Positions 46,064-55,218 are shown, counted from the first letter of the stretch. The stretch: 64,000 nucleotides of DNA from Bacteroidota bacterium (GCA_030706455.1 JAUZOL010000001.1:124001-188000); one strand, 5' to 3'. The notes: a model not told the origin generated them from the letters alone. Numbers and translations are program-made.

Positions 46064-47074
46064 ATGATGCTGGCTGTAGATTTTGAAAACCTGCATCAGA
46101 TCCTTCGGAATCTCTACACCGAGATGATGCCCCTTTGCGGGAATATGGCAGGTGTAGCCAAAGGGATTGCAGGCCTGGGAGCTCTCTTCTATGTTGCATC
46201 CCGGGTATGGCAAACACTTTCCCGTGCAGAACCCATCGATGTATATCCCCTGTTACGTCCCTTTGCCATCGGTTTTTGTATCATGCTGTTTCCTACCATC
46301 GTACTTGGAACCATTAATTCCATTCTCTCGCCGGTGGTGAAAGGCTCCCATCAGATGTTGGAAACACAGACCTTCGACATGAACGCTTACCAGCAGCAAA
46401 AAGACAAGCTGGAATACGAAGCGATGATGCGCAGTCCTGAAACAGCTTATCTGGTCTCCGATGAAGAGTTCGACAAGCAATTGGATGACCTGGGATGGTC
46501 ACCCGCAGATATGGCAACCATGACCGGGATGTATGTGGAGAGGGGTATGTACAATATGAAGAAGTCACTTCGGGACTGGTTCAGGGAGCTGTTGGAGATA
46601 CTGTTCCAGGCGGCAGCTCTGGTTATCGACACGATACGCACGTTTTACCTGATCGTGTTGGCCATATTGGGGCCGATCTCCTTTGCCATATCTGTCTATG
46701 ACGGATTTCAGGCAACGATGACCCAATGGATTGCCCGCTATGTCAGTGTTTACCTCTGGTTACCTGTCTCGGATATGTTCAGTTCCATACTGGCCAAGAT
46801 CCAGGTGTTGATGCTCCAAAACGACATATCCCAGTTGCAGAATAATCCCAATTACTCGATTGACGCCTCAAACACTGTTTACATAATATTTATGATCATT
46901 GGAATTGTCGGGTACTTTACGGTACCGTCTGTTTCCAACTGGATTATACAGGCTGGAGGCATGGGAAATTTCGGGCGTACCGTCAACTCGACCGTATCAA
47001 AAGGAGGTGCTATTGCCGGTGGTGTTGCTGGAGCTGCTGCCGGAAATATTTCAGGAAAATTAATCGGAAAATAA
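46064..47074 (+). CDS. traJ: TraJ, VirB6-like inner-membrane protein
   Basis: 336 aa with at least five membrane segments, including IAGLGALFYVASRVWQTL, FCIMLFPTIVLGTINSIL, FYLIVLAILGPISFAISVY and VYIIFMIIGIVGYFTVPSV. The motif QWIARYVSVYLWLPVSDMF is typical of the TraJ/VirB6 family. The Gly/Ala-rich tail GGAIAGGVAGAAAGNISGK is also usual. It forms part of the inner-membrane channel. Confidence 0.92.
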   Translation: MMLAVDFENLHQILRNLYTEMMPLCGNMAGVAKGIAGLGALFYVASRVWQTLSRAEPIDVYPLLRPFAIGFCIMLFPTIVLGTINSILSPVVKGSHQMLETQTFDMNAYQQQKDKLEYEAMMRSPETAYLVSDEEFDKQLDDLGWSPADMATMTGMYVERGMYNMKKSLRDWFRELLEILFQAAALVIDTIRTFYLIVLAILGPISFAISVYDGFQATMTQWIARYVSVYLWLPVSDMFSSILAKIQVLMLQNDISQLQNNPNYSIDASNTVYIIFMIIGIVGYFTVPSVSNWIIQAGGMGNFGRTVNSTVSKGGAIAGGVAGAAAGNISGKLIGK

Positions 47075-47083
47075 GAATCAACA

Positions 47084-47707
47084 ATGGAATTCAAATCATT
47101 AAAAAACATCGAAAGCTCATTCAGGCAAATTCGTTCTTTCGGAATTGTCTTCGTCTGCCTTTGTACTGGAATTGTGGGGTACGCTTTGTGGAGCTCTTAC
47201 AAATTTGCAGAGGCTCAACGGCAAAAGATCTACGTGCTGGACGGGGGTAAATCCCTGATGCTTGCCCTTTCCCAGGATTTGTCACAAAACCGGCCGGTGG
47301 AAGCCCGCGATCATGTCAAGCGTTTTCACGAGCTGTTCTTTACTCTTTCTCCCGATAAGGATGCTATCGAAAGCAGTATCCAACGGGCCTTGTTTCTGGT
47401 GGACAAAAGCGCTTTCAGCTATTACAAGGATCTGACCGAGAAAGGGTACTATAACCGGATCATTTCCGGTAATGTCAACCAGACTGTCACTATCGACAGC
47501 CTGGCCTGTGACTTCAACAGCTATCCTTACCGTGTTGTAACGTATGCCCGGCAAATGATTATCCGCGAAAGCAATATCACAGTCAGGAGCCTCATTACCC
47601 GTTGCCATCTGATCAACTCGGTCCGTTCGGATAACAATCCACACGGCTTCACGATGGAGAAATTTGAGGTAGTTGAAAATAAAGACATCAAAGTTATTGA
47701 CCGCTAA
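47084..47707 (+). CDS. traK: TraK, VirB8-like
   Basis: 207 aa. One N-terminal membrane helix (FGIVFVCLCTGIVGYALW) is followed by a periplasmic NTF2-like domain with QDLSQNRPVEARDHVKRFHE and FFTLSPDKDAIESSIQRALF. Matches TraK/VirB8 assembly factors in size and layout. Confidence 0.92.
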   Translation: MEFKSLKNIESSFRQIRSFGIVFVCLCTGIVGYALWSSYKFAEAQRQKIYVLDGGKSLMLALSQDLSQNRPVEARDHVKRFHELFFTLSPDKDAIESSIQRALFLVDKSAFSYYKDLTEKGYYNRIISGNVNQTVTIDSLACDFNSYPYRVVTYARQMIIRESNITVRSLITRCHLINSVRSDNNPHGFTMEKFEVVENKDIKVIDR

Positions 47708-47719
47708 ACACGAGAAGAG

Positions 47720-48052
47720 ATGTATAAAATCAAACAAACAGTTGCCCGCATCCGAAATGCAATGGATGATGGGCTACAGCGTATGTGTGGAGCACTGTCC
47801 CCGGACAAAAGAGTGACTACGGTAATTATCATGATAGCCGTATTTGGAACCATTTCCCTTTATATCACCATCAGCTCCATTTACAATATCGGGTGGAGGG
47901 ACGCCTGCATACAATATGGCAATGCCGAAACAGGCAGTATGAGTATCCAACACATCCAACAACTTAAAATTGTTCCCGGAACGCACGTTGGTTCATCATC
48001 GAAGGATATCATTAACAATCAATTAAACCAACCAATGTATGAAAGAAAATAA
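47720..48052 (+). CDS. traL: TraL, DUF3989 small membrane protein
   Basis: 110 aa with a basic N-terminus, LSPDKRVTTVIIMIAVFGTI and one or two hydrophobic segments, ending in a polar tail. It fits DUF3989/TraL by position between traK and traM. The end overlaps traM by 14 bases. Confidence 0.85.
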   Translation: MYKIKQTVARIRNAMDDGLQRMCGALSPDKRVTTVIIMIAVFGTISLYITISSIYNIGWRDACIQYGNAETGSMSIQHIQQLKIVPGTHVGSSSKDIINNQLNQPMYERK

Positions 48053-49367
48053 TCTTCCCCTGGCTGGAAGCATGCAAAAGCTTACTTCCTTACAAAAGCA
48101 GAAGGTTAAGAAATATGCAGTCTTTGCATTGCTCTTTGTGGTCTTCTCCGCTTGTATCTGGCTGATCTTTTCCCCTTCGAGCGGTAAAAAAGGAAAGGAT
48201 GCTTCTTCCCATGGGTTTAACCCTGACCTGCCGCTTCCCAAAGAACAAGGGATTGTCAAGGATAAGAAAGTGGCCTATGAACAGGAGCAAAACAGTCAAA
48301 AGCAACAGGAAAAAGTACGCTCCTTACAAGATTTTGCAGCTCTATTGGGACAAGATGGGAAAAACAGGTCTAACCGGGCAATTTCTCCGGCAGGAAACGG
48401 GACTTCCGGTATAATAGGTGGAAATCCAAACCGGAATTTTACGTCCTCTCATTCTTCTATTCAGAATTCAGCTCACGTATACAGGAATATCAACCGTACA
48501 CTGAACACATTTTACGAGAGCCCCGGGAAAGATTCCGAAAAAGAACGGTTGGTAAAAGAACTGGAAGAAGCCAAGGTCAGGCTTTCCGAGAATGAGAACC
48601 GGAAAAGCAACATGGATGACCAGATGTCACTAATGGAAAAATCCTACCAGATGGCGGCCAAATACATGCCGCAAGTGCAGGGACAACCGAACACTTCAGC
48701 AACTACAAATGTCCAAGCATCTACCCGGAATGGCACTGGTAAAGCCCGTGTTATTCCGGTGTCGCAGGCCGTATCGCAAACGGTTTCTTCCCTACAACCA
48801 CCGGCAGGTGCAACATCTTCCGGTCAAGCCCGGAACACCGGATTTCTGACGCCCACATCCACCGTGTCGCAGGATACAAAAAACACCATCGACGCCTGCA
48901 TCCACAACAACCAAACGGTGATGAACGGGCAAAGCGTGCGTTTGCGCCTATTGGGTTCAATGAAGGTCGGCAGTATGGTAATTCCCCGGAATGCTATTAT
49001 CACAGGTGTCGCAAAAGTACAGGAGGAACGGTTGGACATCACGGTCAGTTCGCTGGAATACGAAGGTTCCATCCTTCCGGTCGAACTGTCCGTTTACGAC
49101 ACCGACGGGCAACAAGGCATTTCCATTCCCAACACGGTGGAGGTGAATGCGGCCAAAGAAGTGGTGGCCAACATGGGAACCAGTACCGGAACCAGCATCA
49201 GTCTGGCGGGCAATGCCGGGCAACAGCTGGCAGCCGATATGGGACGTAGCCTGATTCAGGGAGCCTCGCAATTGGTATCCAAAAAGCTACGGGAGGTAAA
49301 AATCAACCTGAAAGCAGGATACCAGGTCTTGCTGCTTCCCAATGACAAACAAAACTCAATTCAATAA
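48039..49367 (+). CDS. traM: TraM, VirB10-like
   Basis: 442 aa. A cytoplasmic start is followed by one membrane helix (YAVFALLFVVFSACIWLIF), a long disordered Gln/Ser/Asn-rich periplasmic stretch, and a C-terminal beta-barrel-like domain (VRLRLLGSMKVGSMVIPRNA, ITGVAKVQEERLDITVSSLE). VirB10-type proteins span both membranes and gate the channel. Confidence 0.92.
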   Translation: MKENNLPLAGSMQKLTSLQKQKVKKYAVFALLFVVFSACIWLIFSPSSGKKGKDASSHGFNPDLPLPKEQGIVKDKKVAYEQEQNSQKQQEKVRSLQDFAALLGQDGKNRSNRAISPAGNGTSGIIGGNPNRNFTSSHSSIQNSAHVYRNINRTLNTFYESPGKDSEKERLVKELEEAKVRLSENENRKSNMDDQMSLMEKSYQMAAKYMPQVQGQPNTSATTNVQASTRNGTGKARVIPVSQAVSQTVSSLQPPAGATSSGQARNTGFLTPTSTVSQDTKNTIDACIHNNQTVMNGQSVRLRLLGSMKVGSMVIPRNAIITGVAKVQEERLDITVSSLEYEGSILPVELSVYDTDGQQGISIPNTVEVNAAKEVVANMGTSTGTSISLAGNAGQQLAADMGRSLIQGASQLVSKKLREVKINLKAGYQVLLLPNDKQNSIQ

Positions 49368-49389
49368 CCTCTAATTTCTTTCTTACAGT

Positions 49390-50310
49390 ATGAACCGTAT
49401 TATCATATGTGTTGTTATCTCAGCAACCCTATTTTCTGCCAATGCGCAAACGCAGCCATCAACAGGTGACCTTTATCAGGGCATGACCCGCAAAATCATG
49501 TACGACCGGATGATTCCCCCTTATGGGCTCGAAGTCGCCTTTGACAAAACAGTACACATTATCTTCCCATCGGCGGTAAAGTATATCGACCTGGGTTCCT
49601 CCAACATCATAGCCGGCAAAGCGGACGGATCGGAAAATGTCGTCCGGGTGAAAGCCGCCGTCAAAGGTTTTGAGGCGGAGACCAATTTTTCTGTCATCAC
49701 AGAGGAAGGCAGTTTCTATACCTTCAATGTGAAATATGCCGACGAACCCCAAAAGCTCAACGTGGAAATGAAGGACTTTGTTCATGACGAGGAGGCTGTA
49801 AACCGACCCAACAACTCCATGGATGTTTATCTGACTGAACTTGGCAATCAATCCCCGAAACTGGTTCACCTGATTATGAAATCCATTTATCAGGAAAACA
49901 GACGTAAGGTGAAACATATCGGGAGCAAACGGTTCGGCATTCAATACCTGCTCAAAGGTATTTACACGTATGACGGCATGTTGTACTTCCATACACAAAT
50001 CAAAAACAGCTCGAATGTTCCCTTTGAAGTGGACTTTATCCGGTGGAAGGTTATCGATAAGAAGATCGCAAAACGGACGGCCATACAGGAAACGGTGATG
50101 GAGCCGCTGCGGGCATACCATTTCACAACACAGGTGCAGGGTGGAATTTCAGAACGGTCGGTCTTTGCCATGAAGCAATTTACCATCCCCGATGACAAAC
50201 AATTGGTTGTGGAGCTCTTCGAGAAAAACGGGGGGCGCCACCAAAGCTTTGTAATCGACAATAATGATATTGTCAGGGCTCAATCCATTAATGAACTAAA
50301 AATAAAATGA
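49390..50310 (+). CDS. traN: TraN, DUF4138 (VirB9-like)
   Basis: 306 aa. Signal peptide VVISATLFSANAQ, then GLEVAFDKTVHIIFPSAVKY and YIDLGSSNIIAGKADGSENV, the DUF4138 hallmark, and a C-terminal beta domain FSVITEEGSFYTFNVKY to IPDDKQLVVELFEKNGGR. Outer-membrane core component working with TraM. Confidence 0.93.
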   Translation: MNRIIICVVISATLFSANAQTQPSTGDLYQGMTRKIMYDRMIPPYGLEVAFDKTVHIIFPSAVKYIDLGSSNIIAGKADGSENVVRVKAAVKGFEAETNFSVITEEGSFYTFNVKYADEPQKLNVEMKDFVHDEEAVNRPNNSMDVYLTELGNQSPKLVHLIMKSIYQENRRKVKHIGSKRFGIQYLLKGIYTYDGMLYFHTQIKNSSNVPFEVDFIRWKVIDKKIAKRTAIQETVMEPLRAYHFTTQVQGGISERSVFAMKQFTIPDDKQLVVELFEKNGGRHQSFVIDNNDIVRAQSINELKIK

Positions 50311-50311
50311 A

Positions 50312-50893
50312 ATGCAACGGACAGCTTTAATAATGGCCGTAATTATAAGTCTAACGGTTTCTTCTCAGGCATGGGGACAGCGTCACCTGCCTTCACAAAA
50401 GGGAATCCAACTAACAGCCGGTTTAGTGGACGGATTGAACCTAAATACCCAAAGTGACGGGTTCGGATTCCACAGTGGGTTGGCATTGACCAGTTACACC
50501 AAAGGTGGCAACCACTGGTTGTTGGGCGGAGAATACCTGCAAAAACAACACACGTACGGGCTGATGCATATACCACAGGCCCAATTTACCGGTGAAGCAG
50601 GGTATTTCCTGAATGTTCTCTCAGATAATAGCAAGACCCTCTTCTGTTCCGTTGGCCTCTCGGCCTTGGCCGGTTTTGAAACCATCAACTGGGACAAAAA
50701 ATTGCTTGCCGATGGAGCCTTGATCCAAAACAAGGATGCATTCATTTATGGCGGAACTCTAACCTTTGAATCGGAATTTTTCACAACGGATTACCTCTCC
50801 CTGTTGTTCAATGTCCGGGAACGGATGCTGACAGGGTCTACTGTCGGAAAGTTCCACACACAAATCGGGATGGGAATCCGTCTCTATTATTAA
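50312..50893 (+). CDS. traO: TraO outer-membrane conjugation protein
   Basis: 193 aa. Signal peptide, then QKGIQLTAGLVDGLNLNT and a small beta-barrel pattern (FHSGLALTSYTKGGNHWLLG, FHTQIGMGIRLYY) ending in an aromatic residue. Follows traN by 1 bp. The traP primase gene usually found next in CTnDOT-type operons is absent. Confidence 0.9.
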   Translation: MQRTALIMAVIISLTVSSQAWGQRHLPSQKGIQLTAGLVDGLNLNTQSDGFGFHSGLALTSYTKGGNHWLLGGEYLQKQHTYGLMHIPQAQFTGEAGYFLNVLSDNSKTLFCSVGLSALAGFETINWDKKLLADGALIQNKDAFIYGGTLTFESEFFTTDYLSLLFNVRERMLTGSTVGKFHTQIGMGIRLYY

Positions 50894-50912
50894 CCCATAT
50901 CATACATCAACT

Positions 50913-51335
50913 ATGAAACGTTTTGCAACTGATATTTTTTTAGTGCTACTGCTGATGGCAGTGGCATGTGCCTGTAGCAGCTGTAGTGATCATTTGGATA
51001 TTAAAAAAGAGTATGCTTTTAGCGTGGAGACGTTGCCGCTTCCCAAAAGCCTGAAAAAAGGAGAATCGGTCGATCTGGAATTTTCTGTTCTGCGGGAAGG
51101 ACACTACTCCGGGGCAACATATAAGTTTCGATACTTCCAGTCCTCCGGCGAAGGAAATCTGACGGACAGTGTCGGGGAAGTGATACCGATGAACCGGTTC
51201 CGGTCAATTACGGCCGATAACTTTGTGCTGCACTATACCAGCCAGTGTGAGGATCAGCAACAACTGGATTTTGTATTTGAAGATAATTTTGGGCAGAAAA
51301 TGGAATACACCCTATCCTTTGCCAACAAGCAATAA
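50913..51335 (+). CDS. traQ: TraQ-like, DUF3872 lipoprotein
   Basis: 140 aa. Lipoprotein signal MAVACACSSCSDHLDIKKEY, then YAFSVETLPLPKSLKKGES and FSVLREGHYSGATYKFRYFQ, the DUF3872 pattern. Last gene of the tra operon, with an intrinsic terminator 34 bp downstream. Confidence 0.88.
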   Translation: MKRFATDIFLVLLLMAVACACSSCSDHLDIKKEYAFSVETLPLPKSLKKGESVDLEFSVLREGHYSGATYKFRYFQSSGEGNLTDSVGEVIPMNRFRSITADNFVLHYTSQCEDQQQLDFVFEDNFGQKMEYTLSFANKQ

Positions 51336-51368
51336 AGACAGAATAAACAGCACTTATTTTTTCACCTG

Positions 51369-51404
51369 GGAAGCCTCTGATTTTAATTTGGAGGCTTCCT
51401 TTTT
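51369..51404 (+). terminator. Terminator of the tra operon
   Basis: GGAAGCCTC (51369-51377) pairs with GAGGCTTCC (51391-51399) and is followed by TTTTT. Confidence 0.9.
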
Positions 51405-51555
51405 CATTTTGATTCCTATCTTTTCAACTATACGAAAGTATAATAACAATAAAAGACATGGGACAAACTATTTAGATATCAATTCGTGGCTATATCTATA
51501 GTGTACTTTCTTGTGTAGCGAATAACTAAAACCCATTTAAGAAGAGTCTGATGGG

Positions 51556-51885
51556 CTAAACAGATTCGATAATCTTATCGACACGTCCCTGCAGCATAGT
51601 TATTAAACCGGTTTTATCTGTAGCATTGTACCGCTGATAGTGTCCATATTGATTCACGATAAAAGTTCTCAAGACATCTGAAAAATCAAAACGGTATCCC
51701 ATTACGGGCACTGAGCTTTTGAAATAACTATTCCGATTTACCTGTTCTGTTATCCAATTCTTCTCTTCGCGGCTTAACCGACCGCCTTCATTCAGTTTTT
51801 GCCGAAGCCTGTAGGCTGTCGAATCCTTTAAGTCTTCCAATGCGGGAACCTCCCACGGTACAAATTTGATTGCTAATTGTTCCAT
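51556..51885 (-). CDS. Small conserved ICE protein of unknown function
   Basis: 109 aa from ATG 51885; longer in-frame forms reach into the neighbouring membrane gene and are unlikely. The soluble protein has WEVPALEDLKDSTAYRLRQK, GGRLSREEKNWITEQVNR and VMGYRFDFSDVLRTFIVNQY. I recall such proteins at the end of Bacteroides tra regions but no function. It converges on the tra operon. Confidence 0.7.
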   Translation of the reverse strand: MEQLAIKFVPWEVPALEDLKDSTAYRLRQKLNEGGRLSREEKNWITEQVNRNSYFKSSVPVMGYRFDFSDVLRTFIVNQYGHYQRYNATDKTGLITMLQGRVDKIIESV

Positions 51886-51896
51886 AATTTGAACTA

Positions 51897-52172
51897 TTAA
51901 ATGATTAAACCCAATATCAAAGTAAGCAGAATGAGGAACAGGATCGTCATAAGAATCTGGCATGCCAGACGCAACAGAGAGCGCAACAACAACCATCCCA
52001 TAAAAACAGCCAGAACAGTTCTTAGTTCACACTGCATCACCATCCAGCTAGCCATCAACAACAACCTAGCTAGCGCCAATAACCCTGCCACAATCATCCA
52101 TTTCCTGATAATATGTTGATTCGTGAGTAGAGGGAGTTTTGTTTTCGTTATTTGCTTTCCGTTATGCTTCAT
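51897..52172 (-). CDS. Small two-helix membrane protein
   Basis: 91 aa from ATG 52172. A basic N-terminus (KHNGKQITKTKLPLLTNQH) precedes two long hydrophobic segments, WMIVAGLLALARLLLMASWM and a C-terminal LMTILFLILLTLILGLII. No family recognised. Regulatory repeat copy B (52207-52333) lies directly upstream, as copy A does for ardA. Confidence 0.6.
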   Translation of the reverse strand: MKHNGKQITKTKLPLLTNQHIIRKWMIVAGLLALARLLLMASWMVMQCELRTVLAVFMGWLLLRSLLRLACQILMTILFLILLTLILGLII

Positions 52173-52206
52173 GCTGACTTTTTTTATATGCGTCATCGGT
52201 CGGGTC

Positions 52207-52333
52207 GGTCGTTTTGTTCATAGGCAAGCAAGGTGAAGGGAGCAGGACAGGCAAGTTTTTGATGGACAAATACGCTCACTCGGCAACGGGAATGAGGAAG
52301 ATTTTCCGTCAAAACCGGAAAGCTTGAACTTGT
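52207..52333. repeat. Non-coding repeat, copy B (partner at 4321-4450)
   Basis: Same orientation as copy A and sharing its blocks GCAAGTTTTT, AAATACGCTC, GAGGAAGATTTT, CGTCAAAAC and GCTTGAACTTGT. A minus-strand ORF of 80 codons (52193-52435) covers it, but the frame is not kept in copy A, so I treat the sequence as non-coding. Confidence 0.7.
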
Positions 52334-52426
52334 CCAGTCCGTTAAGCACCTGCAAACACCTTTGCCGTATGACACAAACACAGACACCGGACGTATTATA
52401 GTCCGAAAGGGGAAGGATGAAAGAAA

Positions 52427-52549
52427 ATGGAACAAAAATCTTGTTTGAAACGTAAGTTATACAGCATTATGGATGCTGGCATGAAGAATGTGCAGAAAGC
52501 AACTGCACTAATGGCAAGGGTACGCGAAGCAGGTACGCTTGTCATTTAG
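52427..52549 (+). CDS. Possible 40-aa small protein
   Basis: ATG at 52427, stop TAG at 52547-52549, preceded by GGGGAAGGATG, which is unusually purine-rich for this genome. The product begins MEQKSCLKRKLYSIMDAG and ends MARVREAGTLVI; it is basic and could form a helix pair. No homologue is known to me. It lies just after repeat copy B, on the opposite strand to the neighbouring small genes. Confidence 0.4.
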   Translation: MEQKSCLKRKLYSIMDAGMKNVQKATALMARVREAGTLVI

Positions 52550-52688
52550 CACCAAGACTTTTTTGGCTGTGAACGTGACACTCCGTGCCTTCATGCCCGG
52601 CGCAGCGTGGCATAAGAAGTATACGAAAATTGGAACGGTAGCGCCAAGAGTGTCGCAGGCCATTCCAAATTCAACATAAAATTATATC

Positions 52689-52741
52689 TTGATAAAAATG
52701 TATTATAAACACATTTTTTCATTGATAAAAATGTATATTTG
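52689..52741 (+). promoter_or_regulatory. Promoter with 15-bp direct repeats before DUF4143 ATPase
   Basis: TTGATAAAAATGTAT occurs exactly at 52689-52703 and 52722-52736. The second copy runs into a -7 box TATATTTG at 52734-52741, 23 bp before the ATG at 52765. The repeats may be an operator. The upstream stretch 52550-52688 holds no recognised gene. Confidence 0.6.
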
Positions 52742-52764
52742 CAGCAAATATAACTCAAAAGGTC

Positions 52765-54048
52765 ATGTATCGCGAAAAAATCAACGAATTAAAGAAATGG
52801 AAAGAAGATAAGTTCCGCAAACCACTTATCGTCAGGGGGGCACGTCAGGTTGGGAAGACATGGCTTTTACAGGAATTTGGCCGCACTTCATTCTCTAAAC
52901 TTGTCTATGTCAACTTTGAAGAGGTTCCTGCATTGCAAAATATCTTTTTGCATGATTTTGATATCCAACGGATAATAACCATACTTCAAATACAGTCTCA
53001 AACGACAATCACACCGGAAGACACCCTCATTGTTTTTGATGAAATCCAGTCTGCAGAAAGAGGAATTACTTCGCTTAAATATTTTTGCGAAAATGCACCT
53101 CAATACCATATCATTGCAGCAGGATCGCTTTTAGGTATGGGTTTGCATAGTCAAATTTCTTTCCCTGTGGGCAAAGTTGATTTCATGGACCTACGCCCCC
53201 TATCCTTTTCTGAGTTCTTATTATCGTTGAATGAAGCGGAATTGGTTGAAGCATTGAAAACCCGGAACTGGAGTGTAGTTTCTATTTTCGGTGAAAAGCT
53301 CAAAGAATATCTCCGGTATTATTTTTTCGTAGGCGGGATGCCGGAAGTTGTTGATGCCTTCGTTCAAACACGTGACTGGCAACTGGTCCGGCGTATTCAA
53401 AACAGGATTTTAAATTCTTACGAAGGCGATTTCTCAAAACATGCTCCCAATGAAGTTGTGCCCCGCATTCGGATGATATGGCAGAGCATTCCCTCTCAAT
53501 TGGCCAAAGAAAATAAGAAATTCGTGTATGGAGTCATCAAAGAAGGTGCTCGTGCCAAAGAATTTGAATTGGCAATACAATGGTTAGTCGATTGCGGATT
53601 ACTATTAAAAAGTCACAGAGTATCAAAACCGGGCATCCCTCTCTCTGCTTATCAGGATTTATCTGTATTCAAATTGTTTCTACATGATGTTGGGTTACTC
53701 GGAGCTATGGCTGGACTGAATGTAAAGACAATTATCGAAGGAGATGAGATATTCTCCGAGTTCAAAGGCGCGCTTACAGAACAATATGTCATGCAACAAT
53801 TGCGGTTGGACAGCGAAAGATACATTGGGTATTGGACCAATGAACGTAGTACCTCGGAAGTTGATTTTGTCATTCAGCAAGCAGGAGATGTAATCCCGAT
53901 AGAAGTAAAATCAGGAGAAAATTTGAAAGCCAAAAGTTTTAAGTTGTTTTGTGAGAAATACATGCCCTCTAAGGCACTGCGAACCTCCTTGTCTGACTAC
54001 ATGGAAGAATCGTGGATGACCAATATACCTCTATATGGGATTGAGTAA
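52765..54048 (+). CDS. AAA_14/DUF4143 ATPase with PD-(D/E)XK-like tail
   Basis: 427 aa. Walker A is GARQVGKTWLLQEFG and Walker B LIVFDEIQ. A DUF4143 domain follows, with YLRYYFFVGGMPEVVDAF and SVFKLFLHDVGLLGAMAG. The C-terminus has STSEVDFVIQQ and VIPIEVKSGENLKAKS, a PD-(D/E)XK-like core. These ATPases are very common in Bacteroidales mobile DNA; they have been suggested to act as toxin-like or defence modules, but no activity is firmly established. It has its own promoter. Confidence 0.9.
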   Translation: MYREKINELKKWKEDKFRKPLIVRGARQVGKTWLLQEFGRTSFSKLVYVNFEEVPALQNIFLHDFDIQRIITILQIQSQTTITPEDTLIVFDEIQSAERGITSLKYFCENAPQYHIIAAGSLLGMGLHSQISFPVGKVDFMDLRPLSFSEFLLSLNEAELVEALKTRNWSVVSIFGEKLKEYLRYYFFVGGMPEVVDAFVQTRDWQLVRRIQNRILNSYEGDFSKHAPNEVVPRIRMIWQSIPSQLAKENKKFVYGVIKEGARAKEFELAIQWLVDCGLLLKSHRVSKPGIPLSAYQDLSVFKLFLHDVGLLGAMAGLNVKTIIEGDEIFSEFKGALTEQYVMQQLRLDSERYIGYWTNERSTSEVDFVIQQAGDVIPIEVKSGENLKAKSFKLFCEKYMPSKALRTSLSDYMEESWMTNIPLYGIE

Positions 54049-54520
54049 ATCGCCTAATAAGACATTTCTTGTTTTTAGACCATCACAATATAATGGGATT
54101 TCATGCTCAATTATATCATTTTTGCCTTTCTAAGAGTTATAAATCACACTCTATTGTGATTATGAAAGCAATACTCTGCCGCTCTGCCCCTGCACTGAAA
54201 ATGCATCCGAAGTGATTGCTCATAAAAACCGGGAAAAGATCTTTCAGGTGTAAAACATCTAAAAAATAAGAAGCTAAAAGAGACTCCAAAGAAGAGACCC
54301 TTTTAGCCTTATTTTCTGAAATTATGCCGCATAACAAGCCTATCCATAAGCCTTTAATAAGCCTGTTAGGTCGCTACAAAGATAGTGTTTATATGTCTAA
54401 AGTCTTAATGTTAAAGTATGTGATTTTTACCGAATATGAATTTCGGATTTTTATATCCGGATCATGACACAAGCACTTTGCGATACCTGCATTATTGAAG
54501 GGTAAATTTCTTGTGTTGAC
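54049..54520. other. Intergenic region after DUF4143 ATPase
   Basis: On the minus strand a -7 box TATCTTTG lies at 54377-54384. Behind it is an open frame of about 66 codons (54137-54337, GIISENKAKRVSSLESLLAS) that lacks an ATG start. It may be a decayed gene or a small RNA. Nothing else is recognised. Confidence 0.35.
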
Positions 54521-54542
54521 AAAAAAAGGGCTACAAAAGCCC
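54521..54542 (-). terminator. Terminator overlapping radC-like stop codon
   Basis: On the minus strand GGGCT-tttgt-AGCCC is followed by seven T. The stop codon TAG of the radC-like gene lies within the hairpin. Confidence 0.8.
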
Positions 54543-54983
54543 TTCATTTGCAAAACTATAATGATCCTCTTCAGTCATGATAATATGATCGAGGAATGAA
54601 ATATCCAAAAGTTGACAAGCTTCTTTTAACTTCTTGGTCATCTTGATGTCTTCCAGGCTTGGTTGAAGGATGGAAGACGGGTGGTTATGCGAAAAGATGA
54701 TTGCTGAAGCATGCGCTTTCAGCGCCGTTTGCATAATGATTTTAATATCCACCATCGTACTTCCAACTCCACACTTGGAGATATTGGATATGCCCAATAC
54801 CCGGTTAGCCCGGTTCATGAAAATAACGTATGCTTCTTCATGGTGCTGAATGCAATTCTCAAAAGCTATACGGAAGATTTGTACAGTGTCTTCCGAACAT
54901 TTGATTTGAAAACGCTCTGTAGTTTTTGCAGTATCTTTATATGATACGCTAATTTCCGGAATTTTGAAATAATCTATTTTCAT
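54531..54983 (-). CDS. RadC-like JAB/MPN protein
   Basis: 150 aa from ATG 54983. The JAMM metal motif is complete: HASAIIFSHNHPSS, then PSLEDIKMTKKL. The C-terminus LLDISFLDHIIMTEEDHYSF is typical. The usual RadC N-terminal helix-hairpin-helix domain is missing, as in the short forms carried by mobile elements. The role is not settled; such proteins are often plasmid- and ICE-borne. Confidence 0.9.
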   Translation of the reverse strand: MKIDYFKIPEISVSYKDTAKTTERFQIKCSEDTVQIFRIAFENCIQHHEEAYVIFMNRANRVLGISNISKCGVGSTMVDIKIIMQTALKAHASAIIFSHNHPSSILQPSLEDIKMTKKLKEACQLLDISFLDHIIMTEEDHYSFANEGLL

Positions 54984-55218
54984 GATAAGCAAAGTTTAAT
55001 TGTTAAACAATAATTTTTTGCTTTCACGTCCACAGGAAATGCAACCACTTCATGCAAGGTTTTCGACAAGAATACAACCCAACAGGGTGGAGATTGTTGT
55101 CCGAAACACGTAGTGCATGACCTTGTAACTTGTGGATGATTTCCTGTAACTTTGCTAAAAATCTAGTAGAGAAACAGCTTTAATAACCACGTATTTTCAG
55201 GCAGTTTGAATTTTTACT
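54984..55218. other. Intergenic with loose inverted repeats
   Basis: No gene. TTTTCGACAAGAA (near 55052) and TTGTTGTCCGAAA (near 55100) form an imperfect inverted repeat, and ATGCAAGG and CATGACCTTG lie outside it. A plus-strand TAACTTTG near 55147 is a possible extra -7 box. A structured leader is possible. Confidence 0.3.

Noticed and set aside
52193-52435. 80-aa minus-strand ORF
   Set aside because: It lies on repeat copy B; copy A does not keep the frame, so the conservation is of nucleotides, not protein.
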